Below, in pieces: positions 9,655 through 19,732 of a stretch of 64,000 bases of DNA (positions within the stretch are counted from its first letter, which is position 1; each line of letters starts with the position of its first letter). The stretch lies in assembly GCA_003615045.1 (NCBI GenBank), contig ML014133.1, positions 110,868 through 174,867 on the forward strand. The letters run 5' to 3'. The position numbers and the translations under genes are program-made. The notes beneath the pieces are model-generated. The model made no database searches and had not been told where the DNA came from. It saw only the letters and a list, made by a program, of their open reading frames with translations. Origin of the DNA: Caulochytrium protostelioides (Eukaryota > Chytridiomycota > Caulochytriomycetes > Caulochytriales > Caulochytriaceae).

Positions 9655-10483
9655 CCGCGAGCAATGGCGTCAATCGCAACGATCATCCACGTGCTTCGTC
9701 AGCTGCTGTGGCATGAAATGCGCCATCGCTGGCGATCACCCGATCCTGCTCACGTTCAGCGTGCCGTGACCGAGCGCTCACGTCAGGTGGGCGAGCTTCA
9801 GCCGCGGCCGATGCACGCCTACCGCCTACACTGCCGGTGCCGCTGCTACGGCCTTTCGCCGTACGGCCGCCGCGCCTGTTTCCGTCTTTCGGAACGGGGA
9901 CCAGAGACTCAACACGCGACCAGAGCCTCGGCACGAAAGGGCGAAAGGAAAGGGCGCTTGCGCGATAGACCCGCTCGCAATGACTCCGCGACCCGCCAAC
10001 CGGCGCGAGACGACGGGCGTCCCCCCACGCAATACCGTTTTGTCTCTTTTCTCTTTCTGGCGAGCGTCATCCGCAACGGATCGCCAAGCAGACGGCGTGT
10101 TTGGGACCCATGATTATGATGCCAATCAAGATCGAACCCTATCTGGCTGACGCGGCATGCATAATGCATTAACCTGGGCTTGCCTTGCCACGCAGATCGC
10201 CTCACGCCACTGGCCTTGTCCCCGCCATGCGATGCCATGTCATGCCTTGTCATGCCATGTCATACCATGCCATACCGGGACGCGCTGCGCATCGCCGTGG
10301 TCCTAACGCATGCCCCTCCAGGTACTGTACACCACAAGATAAATATAACATATACAACACGCCACCCGAGTGGATCGCAGGGTCGACGTGCAACCGCCCT
10401 TCCGGCATCGGCATGGCCTTGCATCTCCGACTCTCTGCCCACGACGGCGACGAGACGATGACGGTGGCCAACACGCGTCAACC
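9655..10483. other. Intergenic region, no supported gene
   Basis: I find no convincing coding frame. It contains the CATGC-type repeat at 10224-10277 and a short AT-rich patch near 10330-10360. Confidence 0.5.
10224..10277. repeat. CATGCC/CATGTC short tandem repeat
   Basis: Irregular 5-6 base units (CATGC, CATGT, CATAC) repeat about ten times. Similar pentamer-rich patches occur near 48.6, 53.25 and 53.8 kb. Confidence 0.6.
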
Positions 10484-10993
10484 CTAGTACTTGCCAGCCG
10501 TGACCGTGACGGTCACCGTGACGGGCGGGGGGCAGGCCGCGACCCCCGTGACCTCTGGTGGGTTCGTGATGCTCGGCGCGGCGCTCGTCGAGGTTTTCGA
10601 CTCGGCCGAGGAGCCGCCCGCGCTGCCGCCCGCGCCACCGTAGCCGCCTGCGTCCTCGTTGCCGCCTGCGTCCTCGTCACCACCCGCATCCTCGTCGTCA
10701 TCAGCGTTTTCGCCGTCCGCCGGCGGCCTGGTGTCCGCCCCGCTGCCGGCGCCACCACCGGCACCGGCGCCCGGCGCGGCGGTGGTCGAGCTCGGGGCAG
10801 CGCTCGTCGTGGTCCCCGGGGCCGGGGCGTTGTTGGAGCCGCCTGCGCTCTGGGTCCCGCCGAGCGTCTCATCGCCCGAATCGTCGCCGCCGGTGTCGCC
10901 GCCGGTGTCGCCGCCGGTGTCGCCGCCGGTGTTGCCGCCGGTGTTGCCGCCGGGTTTGCCACCGGCGCTGCCGCCGGGTTTGCCACCGGCGCT

Positions 10994-11025
<32 letters not shown>

Positions 11026-11653
11026 TAGCCGGCGGGGGAGTCGTGCCGTAGGAGTCGCCCGGCGCCGTCTCCCACTCGAGACAGTCGTCATCGTCCGGCG
11101 TCGTGGCCGGCGCAGAGCTGGTTTGCGGCGCCGGGCTCGCCGTCGAGCCCGAGCCCGAGCCCGAGCCCCCGACGGCGTCCGGGCCCTCGTCCTCCTCGCC
11201 ATCGCAGTCCTCGTCCTCGGGCTCATCCTCGGTCCCGTCGAGGCAGTCTTCTTCTTCGTTGGAGTCGTCCGAAGAATCCCCGCCGACGGACGACGTCGCT
11301 TTAGCGCTTGGCGCGGTGCCGGTGGCCGAGCCGGTGGCCGAGCCGGTGGCCGCGCTTGCAGCGGCGGCGGCGGCGGAGGTGGTGGTCATACTGTCGGCAG
11401 GCATACTGGAGGTCGCGGAGGCCGCGGGCATGGCCGTGGAACTGACGACCTCGGGCGCGGAGGCACCGATTGGAGCCGTGGAGGAGGCGGTCGGGGGCAT
11501 GCTCGCGGTGGTCATCGTCTTATCGGGGACGTCTGAAACATAAGGGCCGCGGCGGTGCAGATGGCGATCGGCCGAGAACGGCACGGCCTGGACGGCGAGC
11601 AGCGACGCCACACAGACGGCAATGAAGCTGGTGACATACTTGCGAGAGCGCAT
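10484..11653 (-). CDS. Secreted or cell-surface low-complexity protein with Gly/Asp/Asn repeats
   Basis: This 389-residue protein starts with a clear signal peptide (MRSRKYVTSFIAVCVASLLA, then VQAVPFSADR). The mature part is Ser/Thr/Ala-rich (a likely O-glycosylation region, including SATGSATG repeats), followed by an acidic stretch, a Gly-rich repeat block of GGSAGG, GGKPGG, GGNTGG and GGDTGG units (genomic about 10890-11030), and a second Gly/Glu/Asp block of EDAGGD and EDAGGN units. It ends PPPVTVTVTVTAGKY without a hydrophobic GPI-type tail, so secretion or wall association is more likely than a GPI anchor. The chosen ATG is the only start that puts the signal sequence at the N-terminus; the open frame before it begins with GTG. 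No enzymatic domain is visible. The function is unknown; a wall or mucilage glycoprotein is a guess. Confidence 0.75.
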
Positions 11654-13828
11654 GGTGGGAGCGGTGGGAGCGAAACTCACAAAAACAACAACAACGATGC
11701 AAGACACAGAAGCATGGGGTTGTTCATCAGCGAGGGACCTAAGATCTCTTAGGCGCGACCAAGTTCAATGATTGGGACAAAAAATGGAGATGGGATAGGA
11801 GATATATAACTGGGGAAGATCGTCAACGATCTTTGCAGATTGGAACACGAGACCAGCACAATATACAACCTAACAGCCTAAGAAGACACTGATAAATTGA
11901 TATGTTGAAACGATGATGCAACGATACAATGACCCAGTGATACAATGATACACGGGGGATAGGGCCGGTGATCTGAATGCTCCGTTACTCCGTCATTTAA
12001 ACCGTTTTCGATCGTCTCCATCCCGTTTCATCGCCATCAAATCATCCGACGCTTTTATATGTGTCGTAGAGCGCCCAACCAAGCTTGTCATGACGCGCTC
12101 GCCGTTGTAAGCATAAGGGCTTCGCAACTTGTCTGGTTACAGCCATGTCTTGGTTGGTTTCAAGCGGACCGTGGCCGGATCACAGCCAGACCGCGCTAAT
12201 GACCGACCTCGAGGCGGCTACGTCCCAGAGCCCTGGGCGCTAGGGGCTCTCTGGACATCTGCGATGGCAGTGATTAATCGCGTCCGGACGGCCGCCCTGC
12301 GGGTGTTCACAGCCCAGACGAAGGTGTGTTTTCGGATTCTCTGGGGATTCATCCGTCACGATGGGGCTGCGCCCTTGCTTGCGCCGTTTTAGCGCGGCGG
12401 TGATGCCACCGCCGGCCATACGCTGCCGTGACGTTGTCACCGACGTGATGCTCTCCGCCTTTAACACGCGGCGAACCACCCCTCGCAAGCTGCTCATTGG
12501 GGCGCGTGACAGAACGGAAACGGGCCCCGTCGCCGAGCCCGGAGCTGCGCCCCCGTGAGCGGATGTGGTCATGCTGAGACATCACGAGCATGCGCCATGC
12601 CACCGGACTCGCGCTTCCGCAGTGTCCCCCGTCGCGGGTGACTCCTCCGGCATCTTCCGGTGGCCAATACTTTCCAGCGGCCGTGGCCGGCGCTGAACAC
12701 ATTCCATCCAAACGCATCCAATCTGACGTGGATGTTACAAAAGGCGAGACGCGCGGTCATCCGAACGCGCCATCATGGCGCGTCATCCGTGGTGTCCGTC
12801 ACCGCCGGCTGAGCGCGCCGCAGAATTTGCAGTAACCCGGCCCGCCAGAAGCCTTTTTCCTCCGCGACGACGGTTTGGTGTTCACCCGACCGTCCGTCGT
12901 GGCAGACGCCTGCGGCCGAGGCCCAAGACCTTTCGTTGAGGCGCTCGTGGCCACAGAAGCGAAAGCCGAAGCGGAAGCAGCGGCAATCGCGACTGTGGAT
13001 TGGATTGTGGATGCAAAAACCGATGTGAATACGGAATCGGAATCGGTGTTCGGCTCGTTTTGTTTCATTTGTCGGTGGCACCGAGCCGATGGCTGAATCT
13101 CCCCAGGAAACCGCCCCAGGTCCCGGCCCGAGACCGGAGGGGCCCGACGCGGGTGGAAGGGGCGCCAAGGCAGGAGGGTACTGAGGCGACAGATGGAGGG
13201 ATCGTCGCTCCGGGAAGAAACGCCACACTTTTCGCGGGACCCCTGGGATGCGCCACATTTTGTTGGTCTGCGGAGGCGGCGGCAGCCGAGGAGCCAGGAA
13301 GAGGCGGTGCCGGTGCCATACAGGCGGTATGACCAGTTTCGGGCTAGCAGTGCTTGCACAACACAGCACAGCATCCGGGAATGCATCCCAGAAGATCCTG
13401 AAAATGAACCTCGCCAGGCGTGGAGACCGATGAATTGCCACCGTACGACATCGCTCTTCCCTCCCTTCCGCAAGCAGTCCAAGCGCTCGATCTCCCCGGT
13501 GATCTGCTCGCTGATGACAGTTTTTCTTTTTTTTTTTGTTTAACGAGAACGTCTTTCCCACGTTCTTGTCTCGCGATCTCCTTCGACCATACTGTACCCA
13601 TACTGTACCCATACTGTAATCATTACTCCCCGCCGCGCGCCCACGACGCATCCAGTATCCAGTGCTGCTCCCGATCACCTCATACCCACTGTGGGGTTTG
13701 TGGCCATCGTTCGACGCTGCCGCCGCTCGGGCCTCTCGTGCCGGATCGTGACGGTCACCCCAGATACCACCCGGCGCTGGCGCGGGACGGTCGCATCCTG
13801 CCTCATCGACTCGCTTAGTTTAACCGTC
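11654..13828. other. Intergenic region, no supported gene
   Basis: The left part (11.75-12.1 kb) is AT-rich for this window and holds the TATA-like element of the secreted-protein gene. The rest has overlapping open frames without domains. A CATACTGTACC triplicate lies near 13590-13620, before the next gene. A 301-codon minus-strand frame (12773-13678) has no ATG-led recognisable product. Confidence 0.5.
11803..11809 (-). promoter_or_regulatory. TATA-like element upstream of the secreted repeat protein
   Basis: On the minus strand this reads TTATATATC in an AT-rich stretch about 150 bases before the ATG. Confidence 0.35.
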
Positions 13829-14569
13829 ATGTCCTATTTGCCAGAGCACACCATCACGGTGTTTGTGAGTCCGCTCGTCGCTGCGCGACGTAAGGACGCG
13901 CCGACGCCGGCGGGGGGGCCCGCCATGCCCGAGGAGATCCCGGTCAAGGTCCAGAGCACCGTCCAGGACATCATTGACGCCGTCTGCCTCGCCCATGGAC
14001 TCGTGCCCCACTCGCCCGACGTCGCCAACATCGCCATGTACGAGACCCGGTGGGTCCGCGACGACCTCGGCATGTACGGCATCAACGCCGACGGCTCGAT
14101 CGCGACCGTCGCCGCGGGTCTCGAGGGCGTCGGTGATCGCCCGGTGCATCTGTTGAAGGACGAGGACGGCCGGCCGCGGCTGCATGCGCACCCGCCGCCT
14201 CCGAAGCGCCGCGGCGCCGTCGCGCCGTACTGCCGGCGACTCGTCCGCGCCCTCCACCCCGACGAGCTCCCGCTCGTGCTCATCGAGACGTGGCGCAGCA
14301 CGGCGGGGCGTGGCGGCGCTCCCCCGACGCCGGCGCTGCCGTCCGATCTCGCGATGCGCGGGTTCCTCATCCGCGACCGTGAGAGCGACTACTCGCCGTT
14401 CACCAATCTGCGCGCCGAGCAATGTCGCATCCTCAGCACCGAACGGCTGAAGCGCCGCTTGGGCGAGCTGGAACTGGCGGAATCTGGCGAGCTGACGGAC
14501 GTGCATAACCGGTACTATGACGCGATGGACCTGGTCCGTCTCCGCATCGCGCAGCTCCAGATGTCCTGA
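13829..14569 (+). CDS. Protein of unknown function, possible ubiquitin-fold (RA-like) N-terminus
   Basis: This encodes 246 residues. The N-terminal 100 residues alternate beta-like segments and a helix in a pattern resembling a ubiquitin-like or Ras-association fold: HTITVFVSPL, then IPVKVQSTVQDIIDAVCLAHG, ANIAMYETRW, GINADGSIATVAAG, and RPVHLLKDEDGRP. The helix after the second strand (VQDIIDAVCLAHGL) is the most RA-like feature. A basic Pro-rich linker and a C-terminal helical region (RILSTERLKRRLGELELAES) follow. I do not recognise a named family; the fold guess rests on pattern only. The first in-frame ATG (MSYLPEHTITVF) was chosen; the open frame further upstream starts at a GTG. It is convergent with RMI1, with 183 bases between the stop codons. 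Confidence 0.65.
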   Translation: MSYLPEHTITVFVSPLVAARRKDAPTPAGGPAMPEEIPVKVQSTVQDIIDAVCLAHGLVPHSPDVANIAMYETRWVRDDLGMYGINADGSIATVAAGLEGVGDRPVHLLKDEDGRPRLHAHPPPPKRRGAVAPYCRRLVRALHPDELPLVLIETWRSTAGRGGAPPTPALPSDLAMRGFLIRDRESDYSPFTNLRAEQCRILSTERLKRRLGELELAESGELTDVHNRYYDAMDLVRLRIAQLQMS

Positions 14570-14752
14570 CAGCCTTGGGTGAATCATCACCCGTGATCTC
14601 GGTCCTGGTTTCGATGCCGCGGTGGTATAAGGCTCTGTATTCGATGCTTGGATCGTGTAATCAGAACATAGCAGGTGTACAGGCGCCGGATGGCATGGAC
14701 GGCCATATCCTCTTCTGGAGGGGCGATCCACCATCGTATGAGGGGATTCATA

Positions 14753-17134
14753 CTATTCGGGCAGCGGCCACGCGACAACCTCGAGTAAAGGGGGCATCAG
14801 GTCGGGGTCGTCCGGCGCCGTCGCAAGGCACGCCGCGAGCGTGGCCGGTGTCATTGACGGCGGCAGGAGCACACGCATCCGCGTGACAGGCGCGTCGAGG
14901 GCGACCTGCAAGCGCAGCAGCGCGGCTTTGATGGCCGCCAAGCCGCCCGACCGCCGCCGAGCGTCCTGGAAGGCCGAGAACCCCATCCCAAGCCGCGCTG
15001 CGAGCACGCGATGCCCGAGGCGCAGTGGCGCCGTGGCGCCCGTGCGGTCCGTGAGGACGACGCGTAGCGAAAACCCCTGTGTGCGGTGCTGCGCCATCTT
15101 GTCGCGCCACGTGACGGCGCCCTCGAGTTCATAGCACGCAGCGGGGTCGATCAGCCGCGGCACGCCGAGCCGGCTCGAGGACTCGCTCGAGGTGGCTTGG
15201 GAGGGGCACGGGCTCGCGGTCGGCTGCGGCTGCGGCGGCTGCGGTATCGTGGACGCCGTGGACACCGTACTCGCAGCGAGCGGACGGCCGGCGAAGACGA
15301 CGCTCTGCGCGACGTGCAACGTCAGTCCCTGCACCGTGCCCGCCCACTGCGCCGCCTCCGCCGCCATCGCCGCCTCGGCGGCCGCCTCGGCCTCCGCCTC
15401 GGCCTCAGCCTCGGCTGCGGCCACGAGCGCGCTGTCGGGCACTTCGTCGTCGAGGAAGGACGGCTCGAAATGGAGCAAATCAGTGTCGGACCACGCGTCT
15501 ACGATGGGCGCGTCCGCCGGGACTGCGGTGGCCGGCGGCGGCGGCAATGGCGGCGTTGTAGGCGGTGGTGGCGGCGGAGGCGCAGCGATGGCGGCGGACG
15601 CCGAGGGCGGCGGAAGCAGCCGCGGACGCTTGACGGTCGCAACAACCGTCGTTGATGACACGGTCGCGGATTTCGGCGGCAGGACAAAATCATCATCATC
15701 ATCGTCATTCAGCAGAAGATGGAGATCGTCGTCATCTTGGAGATCAATGACTTCTTCTTTGACGGGTGCCGCCGGCTTGACGGCCGCCCGCCCGATGGCC
15801 GCCGTGGGCGCCGCCCGCGGCGCGCGTCGCGTCGTTGTCTTGACCGTCGTGGTAGTGGCGGCGGCGGCGGACATCGCCGTGATGGCGACTTTTGCTGCCG
15901 GCGATGCCGGCGCCGGGTCGAGATGGTCCTCCCACCGGCCAAACGCCGCGTCCAGCACCGCGTCGTCGAGATCATCGAAAACGGCGTCGTCCAGCAGATC
16001 GTCGGGTGCGCGCGCGCCCGCATCCCCGCGGCGTGGCGCGGCACTCGCGGCGGCCAGTGATGGTGGCAGCGCTCGGGACGGCGCTGCACGGGGTATTGTA
16101 CTCATCGTGACCATCGAGTCCATAGTGCCCATCGAGCCCTTCGTGCCGTTCGTACCCATCGAACTGCCCGCCGTTGCCTGAAGCGTGGGCGCCGCCACGG
16201 GGCCAAGCGTCGGCAGATTTTTGAGCATAGGAGGCGTCGGCCGGTTTGCGACCGCCGACCGAGCCGCGTGCTCGTCGCTCCCCGCGCTCCCGGCCGCAGC
16301 ATCTTTGGACCGCTGCAGCTGGTCTTCCGGCCGCAGGGTGACGCCCAGCTGGGCGCGCAGCGTCTGGATGAGACGGTCCACGACCTGCGCGGGCGTCTCG
16401 AGGCTTTGGCCGTGGCGCAGCAGCTGCGGGCGGCGGTCGGCGGGGCCCCCGGGATCGAGCAGGAGCACGCCGGCGGCGAGGGTCCACGGCGGGCAGAGCC
16501 GGAGCTTGGCGCCGCGCGGCAGTCGGTCGTGAAAATCAGGTCCGAGCGGCCGCAGCGCCGTCGCCTTGATGGACGCGTGGCCGTCCGTCAGCACGAACGT
16601 CAGCATCGTGCCGGGCCCGCTGCGGGGCCCCGTGCGCGGGCGGCCGGACCCGCGCGCCCCGGGGGCGCCATCGCCCCGCTGGGTCTGTCCGGACGCTTGG
16701 GCAGCCTCCTCCTCCTGGTTCTGGAGCTGCAGGATCGACGCGATCGAATTCTGGTAGTCCTGCCGGTCGCTGCGGTTGCGGCTCTTCTCGGCCTCGATCT
16801 GCGTCAGCGTGCTGTAGGCCGACACGGCGGCATCTGCCACGCGTTCAACTTGCAGCACGACCGGCGCCTGTGGCTTCTGCGGCTGGCCCTGCAGCAGCTG
16901 GTTCTCGCGCTGCTGCTGCTGCTGCTGCTGCTGAAGAGACGAAAGGAGTACCGGCTCGCTGCTCTCGCAGAAATCACTCGAAAGCAACTGCTCGCGAACG
17001 TAGACCTGGCGGGCTTGGGTGGCGTGCGGCGGCGCCGGGCAGTCTGCCAGGACACGGTGTACCCACGCCGCCTTCGGGGTGAGCCCGTCGAGCGCCAAAG
17101 CTTGCTGGACGCTGGCGACGTCGGCGTCGCTCAT
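14753..17134 (-). CDS. RMI1: RMI1-like subunit of the RecQ-Top3 complex
   Basis: This 793-residue protein has the RMI1 layout. A short N-terminal helical part (residues 1-65) is followed by a poly-Gln run of about 8 (CAG repeat, about 16907-16931). Next is the first OB fold at about 176-245: MLTFVLTDGHASIKATAL, then LPRGAKLRL and AAGVLLLDPG, matching the TDG, LPPG-K and GVLLL positions of human RMI1. A very long disordered Ala/Pro/Asp-rich linker follows, then a C-terminal domain (YELEGAVTWRDKMAQH, SLRVVLTDRTGATAPLRLG) consistent with a second OB fold. RMI1 stabilises Top3 and promotes Holliday-junction dissolution with the RecQ helicase. I chose the ATG at MSDADVASVQQAL; the open frame upstream has no earlier ATG. 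Assignment rests on motif order. Confidence 0.8.
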   Translation of the reverse strand: MSDADVASVQQALALDGLTPKAAWVHRVLADCPAPPHATQARQVYVREQLLSSDFCESSEPVLLSSLQQQQQQQQRENQLLQGQPQKPQAPVVLQVERVADAAVSAYSTLTQIEAEKSRNRSDRQDYQNSIASILQLQNQEEEAAQASGQTQRGDGAPGARGSGRPRTGPRSGPGTMLTFVLTDGHASIKATALRPLGPDFHDRLPRGAKLRLCPPWTLAAGVLLLDPGGPADRRPQLLRHGQSLETPAQVVDRLIQTLRAQLGVTLRPEDQLQRSKDAAAGSAGSDEHAARSAVANRPTPPMLKNLPTLGPVAAPTLQATAGSSMGTNGTKGSMGTMDSMVTMSTIPRAAPSRALPPSLAAASAAPRRGDAGARAPDDLLDDAVFDDLDDAVLDAAFGRWEDHLDPAPASPAAKVAITAMSAAAATTTTVKTTTRRAPRAAPTAAIGRAAVKPAAPVKEEVIDLQDDDDLHLLLNDDDDDDFVLPPKSATVSSTTVVATVKRPRLLPPPSASAAIAAPPPPPPPTTPPLPPPPATAVPADAPIVDAWSDTDLLHFEPSFLDDEVPDSALVAAAEAEAEAEAEAAAEAAMAAEAAQWAGTVQGLTLHVAQSVVFAGRPLAASTVSTASTIPQPPQPQPTASPCPSQATSSESSSRLGVPRLIDPAACYELEGAVTWRDKMAQHRTQGFSLRVVLTDRTGATAPLRLGHRVLAARLGMGFSAFQDARRRSGGLAAIKAALLRLQVALDAPVTRMRVLLPPSMTPATLAACLATAPDDPDLMPPLLEVVAWPLPE

Positions 17135-17357
17135 CGCCGCCACGAGGCGCGCGCGTGGGCGGGAACCGCTTCTCCGAACGGCGGACGGACCGTATCGGCC
17201 AGAGCAGCAGCGAGCACAGCGAGCGAGCGAGAGATGGAGACACAGACCCGGACGGCGCTCAAGGACGCCGCTCAAGGATCGCCTCGCTGACGCTTGTCGA
17301 CGGCGGCCATGGCCCGTAACGCGGTCGTGCCCCACACCGAGACGGTCGGCAACTACT

Positions 17358-17388
<31 letters not shown>

Positions 17389-17391
17389 TGA

Positions 17392-17431
<40 letters not shown>

Positions 17432-17924
17432 GGCAACGGCAACGGCACCCCGGAACCGCGGTGGGGCAGGGAAGAGACCCGGTGGACCGGACTGAATCGA
17501 GGATGCGGAGCCGTATACGGGATAGTATCAGCGGGAGACGGGACAAGGCGTCTTCGGAGGGGTCAGAAAAGCGGTAATGGCCACCGTTGATCACGATCTG
17601 CGACTTTTGTTATACTTTGAGTGCTGTGCGCGTCGTGGTAGCGGGCTGGTGCTTAGCAGGGGCGGGGCGGCCGACCGGATAGGGGTCCTTGTCGGCGTGG
17701 ACGCGCGGACGAAGCCCGCCCTTGAGCCGAGCCGGTCGTTCGCGCCACGGCGTGGCTGAGTCCCAACTCAGCGGGCCCAGCAGCTCCGCCCCGGATGCCG
17801 GTTCGATCGCGGTGGGTCAGTCGCATGACTCAAAAGTAATCATCGCAACCAACGCCACAGGATGGCATCTTTATAGACTGACAGGGATAAGTGTTTGCAC
17901 GAAGCGCCATGGACGCCGCTTTCA
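17135..17924. other. Upstream region of RMI1 and intergenic DNA
   Basis: This holds the GGCAAC array at 17358-17447. A 93-codon plus-strand frame from an ATG at 17309 would translate the array as Asn-Gly repeats, but nothing else supports it. No other gene is visible. Confidence 0.5.
17358..17447. repeat. GGCAAC hexamer array
   Basis: About 15 units of GGCAAC, with two or three point variants (GGCAAT, GACAAC, GGCAGC), lie 225-315 bases upstream of the RMI1 ATG. Confidence 0.9.
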
Positions 17925-18233
17925 CTATCCTGAAGCACAAACGTTGAACCTGTCATACAAGAGGTGTTCGATCTGATATTGCCTCATGGAGACGGTGTTC
18001 AAGTGATGCTCCAAACGACCTACGTACAAGCCGGTACGGTACTTTAGTTCTTTGGGGTCACCGACGAGCAACTTTCCGGTCTTGCTCTGTTTGAAGCAAC
18101 TGCCATTCTCCAGCGGGTCGACGTATGCGTCTGGATTCACTCGAATGAAAACCGTCGGGCGGCGGCCTGCGTCTTCCATCAGCTCCATCGTGCGCGTGTT
18201 CTCGCAACTGCGATACCCAAGGGGATCATGGCC
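17925..18233 (-). pseudogene. C-terminal fragment of a nuclease-like gene of the kind found in giant viruses and some eukaryotes
   Basis: About 100 C-terminal residues are readable: GHDPLGYRSCENTRTMEL, MEDAGRRPTVFIRVNPDAY, GSCFKQSKTGKLLV, then a helix ending HLNTV and IEHLLYDRFNVCASG before a TAG. The pattern (Cys-Glu-Asn, Met-Glu-Leu, Arg-Pro-x-Val-Phe-Ile-Arg-x-Asn-Pro-Asp, then a Cys and a Leu-Tyr-Asp end) matches a protein family I associate with large DNA viruses, oomycetes and some fungi, believed to have a restriction-endonuclease-like core. The N-terminal half is missing: homology stops where Fanzor copy 2 begins on the other strand. The C-terminus looks natural. Family membership is from memory of the motif, not a search. 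Confidence 0.5.
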
Positions 18234-18521
18234 AAGTTCATGAACCGCGTCGCCCAGGGGGCGGCCGCGGAGATGAAGCCCGTGGTCGCTGAAGCGGTAA
18301 TCGCTAATGGTGCAGCCAAGTTTTCCCACGGAGGCAAGGGCGAGATCGTCGTCCCAATCGCTCGCGCATACAAGGCGTGCGCCCAGCGATTTCGCACCGT
18401 CCTGTTCGACAAGTTCCGCACTATCCAAGTATCAGAGCTGCATTCCAAGTCGAACGAGCTCCTGACCAAAGTGAAAAACCGGGATCTGACGAAGGTGTCG
18501 ATCGCTCGCGCGTCCTGGGCG

Positions 18522-18610
<89 letters not shown>

Positions 18611-19138
18611 ACCGAACCGACGCGCGCCAACCCGGCCGCGTCGACGGCCGTCAACCGGCTCCGGAAACCCCGGTCGGACGCTTGCTCGACCGCACCGACG
18701 CGGCTCGACGCGGCTCGTAAGACGCGTTCAGGTACCCAACCGATTGCGCCGACGGCAGTCAACCTGGTTTGCAGGATTGGAGCGACCACTTCTCAGGCCG
18801 CGCCGATACGAGTCAACCGGGTTCGTACGACGCGTGCGGGAGCTTCCCTGGCCGAGACCGGGGTGTACCACGTACGTACATCTGGTGTACGCCCATGGTC
18901 CTGAAACCCGGGCAACGCCGGTGCCAGGGGATTGTTGATTGATTTGTGGCCCGAGAGATGCTGTGGTATGAGGCCGCCCCCGGCAATGAAGCCACCAACG
19001 GCAAGTTTGTGAACCGCGATCTCAATGCCGCATTGTACATCTGACGCTGCCTGGCCTTAATCGTCAGACCGAAGGCGTTGCGCCGCAACCCCGAGCAAAC
19101 CAAGTTGCAGCTCGAAGATCGGCAAGCGCATCCGATAA
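18218..19138 (+). pseudogene. Decayed Fanzor (eukaryotic TnpB-like) copy 2
   Basis: The remnant begins in the middle of the family: IMAKFMNRVAQGAAAEMK, then GAAKFSHGGKGEIVVPIARA, AYKACAQRFRTVLFDKFRTI (the Glu of the DEFRT motif is Lys here) and LLTKVKNRDLTKVSI. An 84-base poly-C run at 18526-18609 follows. After it come a degenerate linker, LWYEAAPGN (where copy 3 has LLWCEA), and KFVNRDLNAALYI with NRD at 19012-19020. A TGA at 19042-19044 replaces the Arg codon of the NI-x-RC motif. Further on are RPKALRRNPEQ and, after a frameshift, KIGKRIR and a TAA at 19136-19138. The family's N-terminal half is absent and a nuclease-like fragment abuts it on the other strand. Confidence 0.8.
18526..18609. 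repeat. Uninterrupted run of 84 cytosines
   Basis: Counted directly: 84 C in a row inside Fanzor copy 2, at the place where copy 3 has a short GC-rich GGGTGCTCACCC. It would form a G-quadruplex or i-motif, and could also be an assembly or sequencing artefact. Confidence 0.95.
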
Positions 19139-19217
19139 TGAACCAAGATGCGCGCTGCCTCCTGTGAGGCCCCCTCGGGGGCACCATGGTGGGCATGATG
19201 TGCGCGTGAGGTCATGA
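19139..19217 (+). other. Conserved 3' tail of Fanzor copy 2
   Basis: The 75-80 bases after the stop align with those after the stop of copy 3 (shared TGAACC, ATGCGC, CTGCCTC, CATGG, GTGAGGTCA-like blocks). They contain a strong hairpin, GCCCCC-TC-GGGGGC, at about 19168-19182. Confidence 0.5.
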
Positions 19218-19363
19218 AGGGACTATATATCGGAGAAGCTCGTTAATAAAAATATACCGATTTCACCGCGGGTATCCGAGGCCAATGAGCCACTGCTTTC
19301 AGGTCAAGATGTATAGCTAGCACGGTTGTTTTGTGGCGCAAGTCGTCGTATCGCATTTTCCAT

Positions 19364-19393
19364 AACAACAACAACAACAACAACAACAACAAA
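19364..19393. repeat. AAC trinucleotide array
   Basis: Ten AAC units in intergenic DNA. Confidence 0.9.
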
Positions 19394-19696
19394 CCGCTGC
19401 GGGACGTTAGATGCCTGTACGGCGGTAAGATGAGACGACGCAGCGTTTGAGATGGTGACACTGACGTTAATCATCCGCTGGCGCCTTGCTGCCCCTGTGC
19501 GTCAGAGCCGACCTTGTGGCATCACGTGCCGGCGGGCTTGCTAACTCGCTAACACGCTGGCTCGCTAGCTGGAGGGCGCGGCCTGGCCCCGGCCATCCCG
19601 TACTGCTGGATTCGGTCGACCGCGGTGGTCCGAGCAAATTCCGCAATCCAGCGCCTGGGGGCGCGGGGACGGCGGCTCCACCGCGCCTGGTCGCTC

Positions 19697-19731
<35 letters not shown>

Positions 19732-19732
19732 C
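19697..19732. repeat. GGCGAC hexamer array
   Basis: Six GGCGAC units in intergenic DNA. Confidence 0.85.

Noticed and set aside
12773-13678. 301-codon minus-strand frame
   Set aside because: It includes a poly-Lys from an A-run and shows no recognisable segment.
17309-17590. Small plus-strand frame translating the GGCAAC array as Asn-Gly repeats
   Set aside because: The rest of the frame has no protein-like features and the array alone explains the opening.
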